A stretch of 64,000 nt of DNA from positions 100,606 through 164,605 of the forward strand of contig NZ_CAMTTF010000006.1 in assembly GCF_947077765.1 (NCBI RefSeq), written 5' to 3'. Within the stretch, counting starts at the first letter, position 1; the number at the start of each line of letters is the position of its first letter. The notes under the pieces were generated by a model. It had not been told where the DNA came from and did no database searches. It saw only the letters and a list, made by a program, of their open reading frames with translations. Source of the stretch: Salinibacter grassmerensis. Its GTDB lineage: Bacteria > Bacteroidota > Rhodothermia > Rhodothermales > Salinibacteraceae. The translations under genes were made by a program, and so were the position numbers. Shown piece by piece: positions 45,901 to 54,163 of the stretch.

Positions 45901-46873
45901 AGTAAAGCAACTTCCTCACTCGGGTTACCATAGCAGGTCAAAAACCTGGATGGTGAAAGCAAGTCCGAAGGGCAAGCAAGCAGTGAAGGAGTTTGCGAAA
46001 GCGCACAACTTCTTCATTGAGCTACAGGACGGGCACCATTACTCGAATAATCCTCATCTGCACGAGAAACGGACGCAAAGATACAAACCCTGCAAGTACT
46101 GCGAGGGGAGACATGTAGATGGCAAGCACTGGAAATGGGACCAGGAATTTTGGTGGTGCCGAGGAGAAGAGTGTTTCGAGGCGAACCGGCCAAACCATTC
46201 CCCAGATGAGTGGGAGTCATATACGCTCAAAGACTTTATTCGTCTCCTCCAGCTTGACCGAAGCATGGATGATGGAGCGTATGGCCGGTATATGGGAACT
46301 CTCAACCGATTCAATGAGCTACTGGAGCGACTGGGCTGCAGAAAATGTGAGAAGTACATGCACCCGGTAGACGACTCAGCATTTGCTCACTACCGCGTCA
46401 CACGTTTCCACTGCACTAACGAAGGATGCACCAATCGAGGAAAGGAGGTATATCTACACCACTGCCTCAATTCGAAATGCTCTAGCATCATCGACAGTCG
46501 TGACTCAAAGCAGTGCCCAAACGGATGGTGGATATGCACCGAAGAAGACTGTGGTGCCTGCTGCTCAACCGAAGCGATGGAGGATCGGCGAGATAGGTTG
46601 CATAGATCGAACCAGCGCCCTTCCGATTGGCTGAAAAGGTTTATCGAGAGAAAGAAAGGACACGTAGAGCGAGCGGAGCACTTCTGCTATTCTTGTGGAA
46701 GTCGAATGGTCTGGCTAAGCGGCGCCAAGGGTGAAAGTCGTCCTGTCTTTCGGTGCGAGAAATGCGAGATTGAGTACGACACTGAAAAGGCTGGATTTAG
46801 TTACGAGTACGCGGAGCAGCTGCGCTCTGACGATGATCCCGACCGCCTGCGCAAGGCGAAGTCTCAACACTGA
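42947..46873 (+). CDS. Giant protein: two cold-shock domains, helical array, HARP-like domain and zinc ribbons
   Basis: 1308 residues. Residues 1-75: cold-shock-like domain (GRVKFYDPSKDFGFVEE…DVYFNRKAI, RNP-1/2 pattern). 120-190: second one (GKVKFFDSDKGYGF…DVFVHQS). 195-960: helical, containing a near-identical tandem duplication of 95 residues (starting at L522 and L617, YARGLxDDxPSSWVKxNLDD). 969-1030: HARP-like domain (YFEVQFRYDENLIDAVKQLP … SKTWMVKAS), known from SMARCAL1-type annealing helicases. 1049-1280: at least three zinc ribbons (CKYC; CxxC…CTNEGC; CYSCG…CEKC). No helicase or nuclease motif is visible. Domains that bind single-strand nucleic acid, fork DNA and zinc suggest a nucleic-acid sensor. 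A remnant of a paralogue lies at 5936. Confidence 0.82.
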   Translation: MTSGQGRIGRVKFYDPSKDFGFVEEITEPGRKDVYFNRKAIELSLPIEDELVFFDSETARESESRRATEVHLLTEAPRDNTALREIAESIPNEEARSEVLEVIHSGPSVTQAGPIDRLWMVGKVKFFDSDKGYGFTRPLRKRDVGGEDVFVHQSRVLPRRLNDGDWVAFRPIPSESEDGSVEAAYAHRLENFSGNPSVVRELLAEDAVAPGETVPHLHNIALNVLGAEELQKYAELVLSKIEGKSAPLSHDYVSALGRRLENAADDKKEKESLTGFVRERVGQIAEKNRFSSEGRTILFTEGLAPLPSPEILAETSGGYLKEIAKEVSEPELRKYADETFNLVLSGDRPPSENRRHFEYLHRLLENACVDDTAVRELEDQLQEVVSAGLDQGALRLLDVAGLWRREALDNIRPEVLAEALENVDSEDITSYLKRLDIHKLAQVAEKRTESLIAEDQGHGRLDGITSWRRSLQSLEQIGHDSSQKSQPDQKEPSEGFDEREAPLRVTVSALREECTAWELTHLYARGLVDDFPSSWVKRNLDDLSRSVTGNILNRETTSVELRTGILRTVIENLTEDEETAGAQWAAEQIQSHLTGKKKENVLEHLARSLKPEAQSCLYARGLLDDLPSSWVKENLDDLPESVVEDILCRESTSAALRAGILRMSIEKISEDEEIVDARWTARQIQNHLAGKKQRSVSEHLARSIGPEVHLEIWRDEMIDVLPEQALDQHFEDASKEDITRAATWSQDGILPESELAERLDRYLKGIPDCVDPDVYPPIKEAVRQLGLLGEDPEDSLEDCAPAVHDMAKLALWNEGNADPPDPKTIQNVFVALVPEEQVRALRWLFHLHAKGKVSLDIKTLSQLSRVGPESLSGRRLRTDQLIAALTPEIAIKTLQKIDVEGQVLLEGELLKILLQSANRREEELALQGLFSKCNGRTEMKFAAGRTSYSNQNSSGPEEKKIIEKEAGGVSYFEVQFRYDENLIDAVKQLPHSGYHSRSKTWMVKASPKGKQAVKEFAKAHNFFIELQDGHHYSNNPHLHEKRTQRYKPCKYCEGRHVDGKHWKWDQEFWWCRGEECFEANRPNHSPDEWESYTLKDFIRLLQLDRSMDDGAYGRYMGTLNRFNELLERLGCRKCEKYMHPVDDSAFAHYRVTRFHCTNEGCTNRGKEVYLHHCLNSKCSSIIDSRDSKQCPNGWWICTEEDCGACCSTEAMEDRRDRLHRSNQRPSDWLKRFIERKKGHVERAEHFCYSCGSRMVWLSGAKGESRPVFRCEKCEIEYDTEKAGFSYEYAEQLRSDDDPDRLRKAKSQH

Positions 46874-47341
46874 GGATCGTCGGTGCGCCTCTGGTCTTGA
46901 CGATCTGCCTTTCCGAAAACGCCGTCTTCAAGAGGACACCTCAGAGTGAAGTCGTTGTAGGGCGCTAGCATCTCTGCCTTTTTGCATTTGTGTGCGCCGA
47001 CTGACCTATGACAATCTCGCGTTCAGCGCAAGATGGACTCACTCACCCACATCTGAGAGGCAATTCCGGTCGTCTCCATCGGCCAAGAGGATCTCTTTAC
47101 ACAACCATCCCTGTACGGTGCTGTGTCAAAGCGATCGAGATTACTGGTATACTTCGTCATCCGCTTCAGGCGAGACTTCACGATGGAGCTCCAGCGTGTG
47201 TTTTGCCTAGCAGGAAGGTCATTAGACCTTCCTTGTCCAGCTCTCTAACACCAAAGAATGCAAACGAGTCATTACTGGTAAAGAGGCCATAGTTGGTGAG
47301 GAAGAAACGGTCCTTATGGCCGTCGTCGCAGTGCCCCATCA
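46874..47341. other. Spacer, no supported gene
   Basis: About 470 bases; no recognised feature. Confidence 0.4.
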
Positions 47342-47582
47342 CTACCAAAAGGTGTGCGGAGACACGCGCCTGACTTCTTCAATCTCGGCCTTGCGGGCGT
47401 AGCGCTTGACCGACCGGCGGAGATGAGAGATCGCCACCTCCGCGCCCTTCCGGGGCGAGACCTGTCTCAAAAACGGTGGTTTTTGAAACGCCGACCAGCA
47501 GCTGCACCACCTCGACGTACCGGTTGAACGTTTCCCAAGAGGTGTGGCCGGAGTTCTTCTTGACGCGCCGCTCAGTTGCCAC
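47342..47582 (-). pseudogene. C-terminal remnant of a third tyrosine recombinase
   Basis: The frame starts in RRVKKNSGHTSWETFNRYVE, which aligns with the end of the intact recombinase (RRVKEHSGHASWETFNQYVE), including the His of GHTSW and the Tyr nucleophile. Everything upstream is missing, and the sequence after it diverges. Confidence 0.75.
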
Positions 47583-47759
47583 AAAAGTATGTTACCCCCA
47601 CAGTAGGGCGATTTGCGACCGATAACTCCCGATACCGTCGCTTTATCGAGTGTTATATCCAGATGCGCTAACGAGAAAAAGCGGCTGGTCCGAGCTTCTA
47701 GTCGGCCCGAGCCTGAGGACTGCTTTCTACGAGACTCTGCCCGCTGTGAGAGCTTCGCG
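47583..47759. other. Spacer
   Basis: Contains gaccgataa (about 47620) and tttatcgag, half-arms like those in the core sites at 15524 and 61269, but spacing is wrong. Confidence 0.3.
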
Positions 47760-48347
47760 CTAGCGGCTCGGCTCGGGCGCAAGAGTCTGCTCTGGAAGGC
47801 TTCCGTCGGGACGTAGGCCCCAGGAATGGTGAACCTTGCGGAGAAGGGCACTGTAGCGCGGATCCTCCCGGAGGGCCGGGAGCCGTTCAGGCGCGGTCCG
47901 AAGCGCGGTCGTAGGGATCGCCCACCAGTCTGATTGCTTCTGGTATTCTTCGATCATTGCATCTACGTCCCCGAAAGCCGCGTGAGCACTCGCGAATGGG
48001 AAAGCGCCCCGGCTTCGTACGTCTGGGGAAAGCGGAATCTTCTGAAGCGCTTCGAGGTGCTCCCGCGCTCGGACCGTGTCTCCAGCCGCTGCCTCGAATT
48101 GAGTGAGGTGATGGCGCAAGACGACGCGTTCGAACTTGTCCTCTGCTCTGGGGAGTCGCTTTTCTACAACGCTTATCGCTTCCTCAACCCGACCTAACCA
48201 GAAGAGAGACCTCGCCTCTCCCCAAATGGCCTGCTCGAGGTCCGGATATATTTGCTGTAGCTTCCTGGCTCCCTCGAGAGCCTTTTTGTGCTGCCCCGTA
48301 TTATTGTCGACGTTCGAGAAGAAAGCATCAGGCGTTGAAGTCGCCAT
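47760..48347 (-). pseudogene. C-terminal fragment of a TPR protein
   Basis: 195 residues. It carries TPR-like helices (HKKALEGARKLQQIYPDLEQ, AIWGEARSLFWLGRVEEAIS, FAAAGDTVRAREHLEAL type) and ends with RLPALREDPRYSALLRKV, the characteristic last lines of TPR domains that follow Ser/Thr kinases or TolB-like domains (compare the gene at the left edge). The first residues are not natural and no upstream domain is present, so this is a truncated gene. Confidence 0.55.
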
Positions 48348-48442
48348 ACCCGTGCGCGTTCACCCACAGTGCGCGGAGGCAAACCCGCCTGGCTGACTTC
48401 GATTAATGGTTGCACTAGCCCCACGTCGTCTGTGGCGGGGGA

Positions 48443-48988
48443 TTATGTCTCTATTCCGAGGTCGACTGAAAGAGAGAATTGCTCAATGGGACGGACTATC
48501 TCCTCGTCATATTCGACCACATCGAACGATTCTACGCGACCCCGAATCTCAAAATTCTTCGCGTTCAAGTTGTCTACGATTGTCTTGCAGTCTTCCGGGT
48601 CGGGTGTGTTGGCAATCCCGACGTGTGGAAGGAAAGGAAGGTCCAGTCGAAGAAAATCCGCAAGGGGTCCAGTGTAAAGGCGGTCGTGCAGCCGCACGAG
48701 GTCGCTGAATCCCTCATCCGGAACCAGGAAGGCGTGAGCGTGGCCTTCAAAGTCCGGATCTCCGAGAATCGCGCATCGAAAAACGACCTCAAACGGTGCC
48801 GTTGAAGAAGCTTCTTCTCGAACGTGTTCGATGAGAGTCGTTCGCCTGACACCGTCGGTTGGAAAAACGAGAGTGATGTGCGGGTCGATGACCCCGTAGT
48901 ACAGTGGATCGTGCTCTTCGCGGACGGCCTGTATCCGTTCGTAGTCCTCCTCAGACAGCGCTGGATAACTTACGACAGAAAGTGCCAT
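48443..48988 (-). CDS. 2H phosphoesterase-like protein
   Basis: A 181-residue protein of the 2'-5' RNA ligase/2H phosphoesterase fold, which acts on cyclic phosphates of RNA or nucleotides. The first catalytic motif is clear (DPHITLVFP, H-x-T at about 38-40). The second, LPHVGIANTP (about 125), has H-x-G instead of H-x-T/S, so activity may be reduced or absent. The rest of the fold, TAPFEVVFRCAILGDPDFEG and HAFLVPDEGFSDLVRLHDRL, fits. ATG 48988 is a good start. It stands alone between degenerate regions. Confidence 0.75.
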   Translation of the reverse strand: MALSVVSYPALSEEDYERIQAVREEHDPLYYGVIDPHITLVFPTDGVRRTTLIEHVREEASSTAPFEVVFRCAILGDPDFEGHAHAFLVPDEGFSDLVRLHDRLYTGPLADFLRLDLPFLPHVGIANTPDPEDCKTIVDNLNAKNFEIRGRVESFDVVEYDEEIVRPIEQFSLSVDLGIET

Positions 48989-49473
48989 AGTTCTGCCTAC
49001 GTTCTGGCGAGACGATGTGCAATAGAGATGCTTTTCAGCGCGAAGGCAAGCGGGGCCACCGCGAGAATCGACTCGCGTAGATTGATAGCCAGCCCGATGA
49101 ATCCGAAGATGAGAAGCGCCGACCTAACAGCGAAGAGCCGCCTGCTCTCTGTCTCAGACAGTGAAGGGTCGTAGCTGAGACTATGCCGAGGACCACGCCG
49201 CCAAGCGGGTCGGAGACGGCAAGGGCCCTGCCAACCTGAAGGGAGGGAAAGGCCAGGGCCACCGCACTCCCCACCTCAGCAGAGCGAGGGCAGCGACCGT
49301 TCTCAGAGCCGTTGCCAGACATTCCTCGACGGATGAGGGCACCGGGAACCTGTGTTCGAGCGAGCCGCGCTCAAGCGGATCGCGCCCAGATGAGCTTTGT
49401 CTGCGGGAATCGGGCATAGGTATTGCTTCGATGGTTTTGTGGGCCGCTAGGAGTAGCCCCCTAACATAGCTTC
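48989..49473 (-). other. Decayed region
   Basis: No intact gene. A hydrophobic piece (RTVAALALLRWG) and an IPMPDS motif shared with the small gene at 49474 suggest two diverged copies of a former gene. Confidence 0.35.
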
Positions 49474-49683
49474 TCATTCGGGGTCCAGACCGGAGCCCTG
49501 CTCACGATCCTCGTCGGTGCTTTTCTCATCGAGGCCTTCCTGATCGGAACCCTCCTGGAGACGTGGGTGCAGTCCTGCGTCGAGGAGCAGACAGAGCATC
49601 TCCGCCTCCCGCTTGGAATCTGGCATCGGGATCGGACTTATATGGTTGGGCAACATGGACTCATGGTCGGGAACGTGCATCAA
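49474..49683 (-). CDS. Possible small acidic protein
   Basis: 69 residues (SPIPMPDSKREAEMLCLLLD, then AGLHPRLQEGSDQEGLDE), a short helix with an acidic tail. It resembles the DUF2007-type small proteins in shape only. A similar IPMPDS motif is found again at about 49405, in a decayed copy. Confidence 0.35.
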   Translation of the reverse strand: MMHVPDHESMLPNHISPIPMPDSKREAEMLCLLLDAGLHPRLQEGSDQEGLDEKSTDEDREQGSGLDPE

Positions 49684-49737
49684 ACGAGCGGGCCCTTCAG
49701 TTGAGACAGAAGATCTGGGGGGAGACGCACCGTGTGT

Positions 49738-50994
49738 TTAATCATCTGCTGCCCCGATAGAATTCAATAGGTCGGAAGGGCTGACATTGGGAATCGCGAC
49801 ATAAGCATCGTACGACACAATCCGCCGCCGGTCCTCCGACGAGAGAAAACTCGCTCCGAAGTACCGGCGAAGCGGCCGCAAGTCAATCACCACGACTTTG
49901 TCTTCTCGGAGGTGGTCGGTGAAGGGACTGTCCTCGCCCCCTAGGCGAGCATTGCATTTACCACCCTCGTCTTGCCCGCTCTCTGGAATCTGTCCGCCGT
50001 TGCAGTCGGCTAGGACGTGAAATGTCTCTTCTCCCCGGCCCCGTGACCACTCCGCCACGAACGCCCCGAAGGTCACGTGGAGATCGATCGGGGCAACCTT
50101 ATCAATGTGGGCGTTCTTGTGGAAGACCTTCGGCGCTTCTTCCCGAGCGGACTCCCACTCCCGGACGTGGCGGATCAACTGCTCTTTCATGAGGGCCTCT
50201 CGGCGCCGGTTACTCACGGCGAAGTTGCCTGCATCTCGGACGTATGGGGCGTAAATCGCGTTGCTCTCTAGCATCGCGTCGATGCGGGCCAGGGCAACCT
50301 CATCACCGCGTGACTCAAAGGCCGATCGAAGCGACTGGAGTTCCGAGGGCGTCGCCTTGACGAGAGCCCGTCCGCCTACCCCACCCCACTCTCCTTTCAT
50401 CTTACTCCGGGCTCGCTGGACCGCCTTCCGTTCCCGATTGGTCTCGGCCTGATCGGCAAGGGCATCCAGGTGCATCGGCAAGCTGAAAGCAAACTCGTAG
50501 TCGACGCCCCAGATCGTGGCTCCCGCCTCCGCCATGCGGGCGGCCATCTTCGACTCCGCCTTCCGGTCGAGAAAGGCGATTGGTGGGCTCTTGAAGCGCG
50601 TGATGAGACCCTCCAAGGCCTGGTACCCGTTCTGGCCGAGCGTTTCGTTTACTTCTTGGGCCGCAAACGGCCCGATTTCCAGAGCGACTGGGCCGTAGCC
50701 GTATTCGGAAAGCCGCTCGTAAAGACTGGCGGCGACGACCGGAGTCTCGGCGGTGCCGTGCCGCTCGCTCATCAGGAAGTGGCTGGCCTCTCGGCCCCGG
50801 GCAACCAGCCAGTCAGCGCCCGGTCCCTTGAGTGCCCTATCTTCAATCGTTGCGGTATATGTATTGGCCGCTACGGTGCTGTCGAAGGCGGCTCGGATGC
50901 TCGCCGCGTCCGACTCTTGTCCGTGAACGGCCGTAGGTTTGGTGCTGACCAGAAGAAAAAAGAGGGATAGGCAAATTAGATTACGAGCCAACAT
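49738..50994 (-). CDS. Secreted erythromycin-esterase-like hydrolase
   Basis: A 418-residue protein with a signal peptide (MLARNLICLSLFFLLVSTKP). The mature part starts the EreA/TIKI-like fold: SHFLMSERHGTAETPVVAAS replaces the usual GE-x-HG motif with S-E-R-H-G, followed by YGPVALEIGPFAAQEVNETL, AGATIWGVDYEFAFSLPMHL and HKNAHIDKVAP, where conserved Glu and His residues of this family would sit. Members hydrolyse esters or peptides, often in the periplasm or outside; the natural substrate is not known. It is one gene, and its neighbours are unrelated. Family-level assignment only. Confidence 0.72.
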   Translation of the reverse strand: MLARNLICLSLFFLLVSTKPTAVHGQESDAASIRAAFDSTVAANTYTATIEDRALKGPGADWLVARGREASHFLMSERHGTAETPVVAASLYERLSEYGYGPVALEIGPFAAQEVNETLGQNGYQALEGLITRFKSPPIAFLDRKAESKMAARMAEAGATIWGVDYEFAFSLPMHLDALADQAETNRERKAVQRARSKMKGEWGGVGGRALVKATPSELQSLRSAFESRGDEVALARIDAMLESNAIYAPYVRDAGNFAVSNRRREALMKEQLIRHVREWESAREEAPKVFHKNAHIDKVAPIDLHVTFGAFVAEWSRGRGEETFHVLADCNGGQIPESGQDEGGKCNARLGGEDSPFTDHLREDKVVVIDLRPLRRYFGASFLSSEDRRRIVSYDAYVAIPNVSPSDLLNSIGAADD

Positions 50995-51158
50995 TAGTGC
51001 CGGAGTTCGTTCTCAAGAACAAGGCGCATGAGCGACAGAAAATTCGCCAAGACGCGTTGCACTTCATACGTTTGATCGAGAGAAACCCTCGTTACTTCAT
51101 CGCGAGCAACTGCCGCGCAAGAGAAGGCTACCGACAGTGAGCCGCCCACAGTGATAGG

Positions 51159-51632
51159 TCACTGCTCACGGAGGTAAAAGATGTAGTCGGTCGGGGGAGG
51201 CGCAATTCCGCCCTCTCGGAGCAAAAGCGCGATCTGGCCTCGGTGATGAGTGCCATGGTTCACCACATGGCTGAGCACCTCCCTGAGAGGCGTCTCGAAA
51301 GCGGTACCCTTCGAGTTCCTGTAAGCGATGAGCCGGTCGAGATCATCGTCAGCAAGCTTGTCGAGCAGACGTTTCCAGCGGTGGGCCGCCTGCTCGGCAC
51401 GCCGGGCGCAGTCCTCCAGGCTGGCCTCTACCCAGAGGTCTTGATCGGCGTGGTCCGTGCTTTCGATACGGCCGTGCCACACGTCCTGCGCCCGGAGCAG
51501 GTGCATGAGCAGGTTGGGGGCCCGCGAGGGGACGGAGCCGGCGGCTTGCATCGTATCAAGCAGCCGATCACTGGCCCAGCGATCGTACTCGAAGAGCGAC
51601 CGAAAATCACCTGCGGTACGGGATTGAGGCAT
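51159..51632 (-). CDS. DinB/YfiT-family metal-binding protein
   Basis: A 157-residue four-helix-bundle protein starting at ATG 51632 (MPQSRTAGDFRSLFEYDRWA). FRSLFEYDRWASDRLLD is the typical first helix; LLMHLLRAQDVWHGRIE gives the first metal His, and VLSHVVNHGTHHRGQIALLL supplies the HxxxH pair of the DinB triad, followed by GGIAPPPTDYIFYLRE. DinB proteins often act as thiol-dependent transferases or stress proteins. The upstream open frame overlaps the histidine kinase and is rejected. Confidence 0.88.
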   Translation of the reverse strand: MPQSRTAGDFRSLFEYDRWASDRLLDTMQAAGSVPSRAPNLLMHLLRAQDVWHGRIESTDHADQDLWVEASLEDCARRAEQAAHRWKRLLDKLADDDLDRLIAYRNSKGTAFETPLREVLSHVVNHGTHHRGQIALLLREGGIAPPPTDYIFYLREQ

Positions 51633-51663
51633 TATCGTCTTGGTTTCTCCAAATGGTATTTGG

Positions 51664-53187
51664 TCACGTTGCCACGGGGAGACGAAGCGAAACGGTCGTT
51701 CCCTCTCTTCGGGTACTATCGATCTCCAACGAACGGCTGTGCGCCTCTGCAACATTTGCGGCGACCGTGAGGCCAAGGCCCGATCCGTCACCGTCGTCCT
51801 GAGAGCCTGCGGGTGCGTCTACCTGGTCCACCTGATGAAAGCGCTGCGTGACGAGGGGAATTTCCTCTTCGGGGATCCCGACCCCCGTGTCGGTGACCGC
51901 CACACGGACATCGTCATCATCCCGTTGGAGCCGTAGAACCACCTCGCCACCGGCCGGCGTGTTCTCCAGCGCGTTCTCGATGAGGTTGGACAGCAAGCGT
52001 TCAATCTGCCCGATGTCCCCCTCCACTGACGGCAAATCTGGCGTCAAATCTACTCGGAGGGTGAGGCCGCGGTCCTCCGCCACAGGACGAAACTTGACTA
52101 CCAGGTCGTGGGCGAGTTCGGCCAGGGAGAAGGGGGCCTGGTTCAAGTTGGACTCCGGCGCGTCGAGCCGCGAAAGTTCATGGAGCCGACCCGAAAGGCG
52201 ATCGAGGCGCTCGGTGTTCTCAAGGATCGTCTCGATCCGTTCGAGCCGCTGGGGAGGCGCGGGAGGATTCTCGCCTTCAGGCAGCTGGTCGGATGGTGCC
52301 CCGTCGCCCGCGGCTGGTGAATCGAGGAGACGCTCGGCGTGGCCGCGGATCGAGGTGAGGGGTGTCCGGAAGTCGTGCGACACCTGTGCCACGAGCCGGC
52401 GCCGCTCTTCGTCGGTGCGGCGCAGGGCCTCCACCTGAGCCGCTATCGTGTCGGCCATCTCATTGAACGCCTGTCCCAGTTGCCCAATCTCGTCGTCACG
52501 CTGGGCGTCGGCCCGCTCATCGTAATCGCCCTCCTTGAACCGCTGCACGACGTTGGTAAGGGACCGGAATCGGCGGGTAAGCAGCCAGAAGAGCGCCAGC
52601 CCAACGACCGTCGTGAACCCTAGGGCCAGAAGCAGGCTGGACGCAAACGTGCGCCAGACGTACGTCTGTTTGAACGTGCTGGCGATAGCGTCGGCGCTAC
52701 AGCCGTTTAGGATTACGTACAGGTAGTCCTGCTGCCCGTCGGGACCTTCAATTGGGGCTGCCGAGAACACTTTCCGGTCAGTCGTCGAAGCCGGATCCTG
52801 GGCCCGCACTGGCACGGTTGCTCCGCCCACGAACGCCTTTATCGGCGCCAAGTCGATCCGCTGCCGCCGAAGATACGGGTCCTCAACCGAGCTGGCCCGG
52901 ACCCGCCCCGATGCATCGAGGACATACAGCTGCACGGCCGGCCGGAGCTCTTCGATGGTGGCCCCGACCTGTTTGACGGCCCGGTCGTATGTGCCATCAG
53001 CCCCAGCGGCCTCAATGCGCGGCACGAGGTCGGTTGCCAACTGCCGGTCCAGGCGCTGGTTCACCGCGCCCATGAACGTGCGGAACTGCCAAACCGTCAC
53101 CCACGCGCACGTCAAGCACAGCGCGAGCGATAGACCCAGGTACAGGAGCGAGATTCGGCCGTAGAGGCTTTTCCAGATTCGACTCAT
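51664..53187 (-). CDS. Sensor histidine kinase
   Basis: A 507-residue membrane kinase. Membrane segments at about 11-31 and 180-203 flank a periplasmic sensor (about 145 residues); a HAMP domain (204-255, RRFRSLTNVVQRFKEGDYDE) follows, then HisKA with SHDFRTPLTSIRGHAERLL (H271 is phosphorylated), and an HATPase domain with the N box (LSNLIENALENTPAGGEVVL), DTGVGIPEEE and DGSGLGLTVAANVAEAHS. A Pro/Gly-rich insert (DGAPSDQLPEGENPPAPPQR) lies between the two helices of HisKA. The response-regulator gene begins upstream (53928 to 53200) and ends 12 bases before this one, so both form an operon. Confidence 0.95.
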   Translation of the reverse strand: MSRIWKSLYGRISLLYLGLSLALCLTCAWVTVWQFRTFMGAVNQRLDRQLATDLVPRIEAAGADGTYDRAVKQVGATIEELRPAVQLYVLDASGRVRASSVEDPYLRRQRIDLAPIKAFVGGATVPVRAQDPASTTDRKVFSAAPIEGPDGQQDYLYVILNGCSADAIASTFKQTYVWRTFASSLLLALGFTTVVGLALFWLLTRRFRSLTNVVQRFKEGDYDERADAQRDDEIGQLGQAFNEMADTIAAQVEALRRTDEERRRLVAQVSHDFRTPLTSIRGHAERLLDSPAAGDGAPSDQLPEGENPPAPPQRLERIETILENTERLDRLSGRLHELSRLDAPESNLNQAPFSLAELAHDLVVKFRPVAEDRGLTLRVDLTPDLPSVEGDIGQIERLLSNLIENALENTPAGGEVVLRLQRDDDDVRVAVTDTGVGIPEEEIPLVTQRFHQVDQVDAPAGSQDDGDGSGLGLTVAANVAEAHSRSLEIDSTRREGTTVSLRLPVAT

Positions 53188-53199
53188 CGCCGGTATGGG

Positions 53200-53928
53200 T
53201 CATGATGAGGCAGGAAGCTCGTCGGGATCTGCCAACCGGTAGCCCACGCCCCAGACCGTCTGGATGAGAATCGGGTCGTCGGGATCCGGTTCAATCTTGT
53301 CGCGGAGGCGGTTGATGTGGGTGTTCACCGTATGGTCGAACCCATTGAACTCTTCTCCCCACACGTGATTGAGAAGCTCGCCTCTGCTGAAGGCCCGGCC
53401 CGGATGCCGGACAAATTGCAAGAGCAGGTCGAACTCCTTCGCCGTGAGGTCGACCGCATCCCCCCCCACAGTGACTCGGTGCTGTTGGGGATAGACCGTG
53501 AGCGGCCTCACCTGAATCTCCTCGTCGTCCCCGCGGGCATGCCGTTCTCGCTCGGCTGCCAACCGCCGCAGCAGCGCATGAATACGGGCAATGAGCTCGC
53601 TTGAGCTAAAGGGCTTGGTCACGTAATCGTCGGCCCCTAGCTCCAGCCCCCGCACCACGTCTCGCTTTTCGGCCTTCGCCGACAGGATGACGACCGGCAC
53701 GTGCGGATCTGCGTCTCGGATGCGACGGAGCAGATCCATGCCGTCGAGGGACGGTAGCCGTAGGTCGAGCACGATGAGGTCCTGCTCCTCTTCTCGAAAA
53801 TGTGCCCATCCGTCCGTTCCACTTTTGTACCAGTCGACCGGGCACCCGTGGTCGCGGAGCTCCTCGCAGACGAGCGATCCAATTTCCGGATCATCCTCGA
53901 TGAATAGGATCTGGTGGGACGTGTCCAT
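53200..53928 (-). CDS. OmpR-family response regulator
   Basis: A 242-residue regulator beginning at ATG 53928 (MDTSHQILFIEDDPEIGSLV). Receiver domain: acidic pair D12-D13, phosphorylated D55 in LIVLDLRLPSLDG, a Ser in VVILSAKAE and the Lys in DDYVTKPFSSSELI. The C-terminal winged-helix domain (QHRVTVGGDAVDLTAKEFDL, LLNHVWG, FDHTVNTHINRLRDKIE) is OmpR/PhoB type and ends GVGYRL. It pairs with the kinase at 51664, 12 bases downstream on the same strand. The longer open frame upstream is a remnant of the neighbouring DUF5916 gene end. Confidence 0.95.
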   Translation of the reverse strand: MDTSHQILFIEDDPEIGSLVCEELRDHGCPVDWYKSGTDGWAHFREEEQDLIVLDLRLPSLDGMDLLRRIRDADPHVPVVILSAKAEKRDVVRGLELGADDYVTKPFSSSELIARIHALLRRLAAERERHARGDDEEIQVRPLTVYPQQHRVTVGGDAVDLTAKEFDLLLQFVRHPGRAFSRGELLNHVWGEEFNGFDHTVNTHINRLRDKIEPDPDDPILIQTVWGVGYRLADPDELPASS

Positions 53929-53972
53929 GACAGCGGCACCTCGGCGGTCGATGCAGAAGCAGTGTACGCAGT

Positions 53973-54062
53973 CTATCGAAGAACATACTTGAGGTTTACG
54001 GTGACAATGTTGCATGGCACATCGCGGAGCGCGTCGGTGATGCGCCGGACCTGCAACCACGC
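53973..54062 (-). pseudogene. Remnant of a DUF5916 gene end
   Basis: Minus-strand frame RRITDALRDVPCNIVTVNLK then YVLR stop. It matches the C-terminus of the neighbouring gene (QRLTDAFRDVPRNAFIVKLR). Only the last 30 codons remain. Confidence 0.75.
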
Positions 54063-54163
54063 CACGACTATCTCCTACTTGCGTATGCGGAGAGGGGACG
54101 GTGTTACGAGACAGTGTGGATGAGTGGCGAAAGCCTAAGCGGGAAGCCGGGCACAGTGGCTGC

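Noticed and set aside
47619..47650. Another recombinase core (gaccgataa … tttatcg)
   Set aside because: Arms are 16 bases apart and the right half does not match in length; does not fit the 9-7-9 pattern.
53929..54060. N-terminal extension of the response regulator
   Set aside because: This DNA is the remnant of a DUF5916 end in another frame; the receiver begins at ATG 53928.
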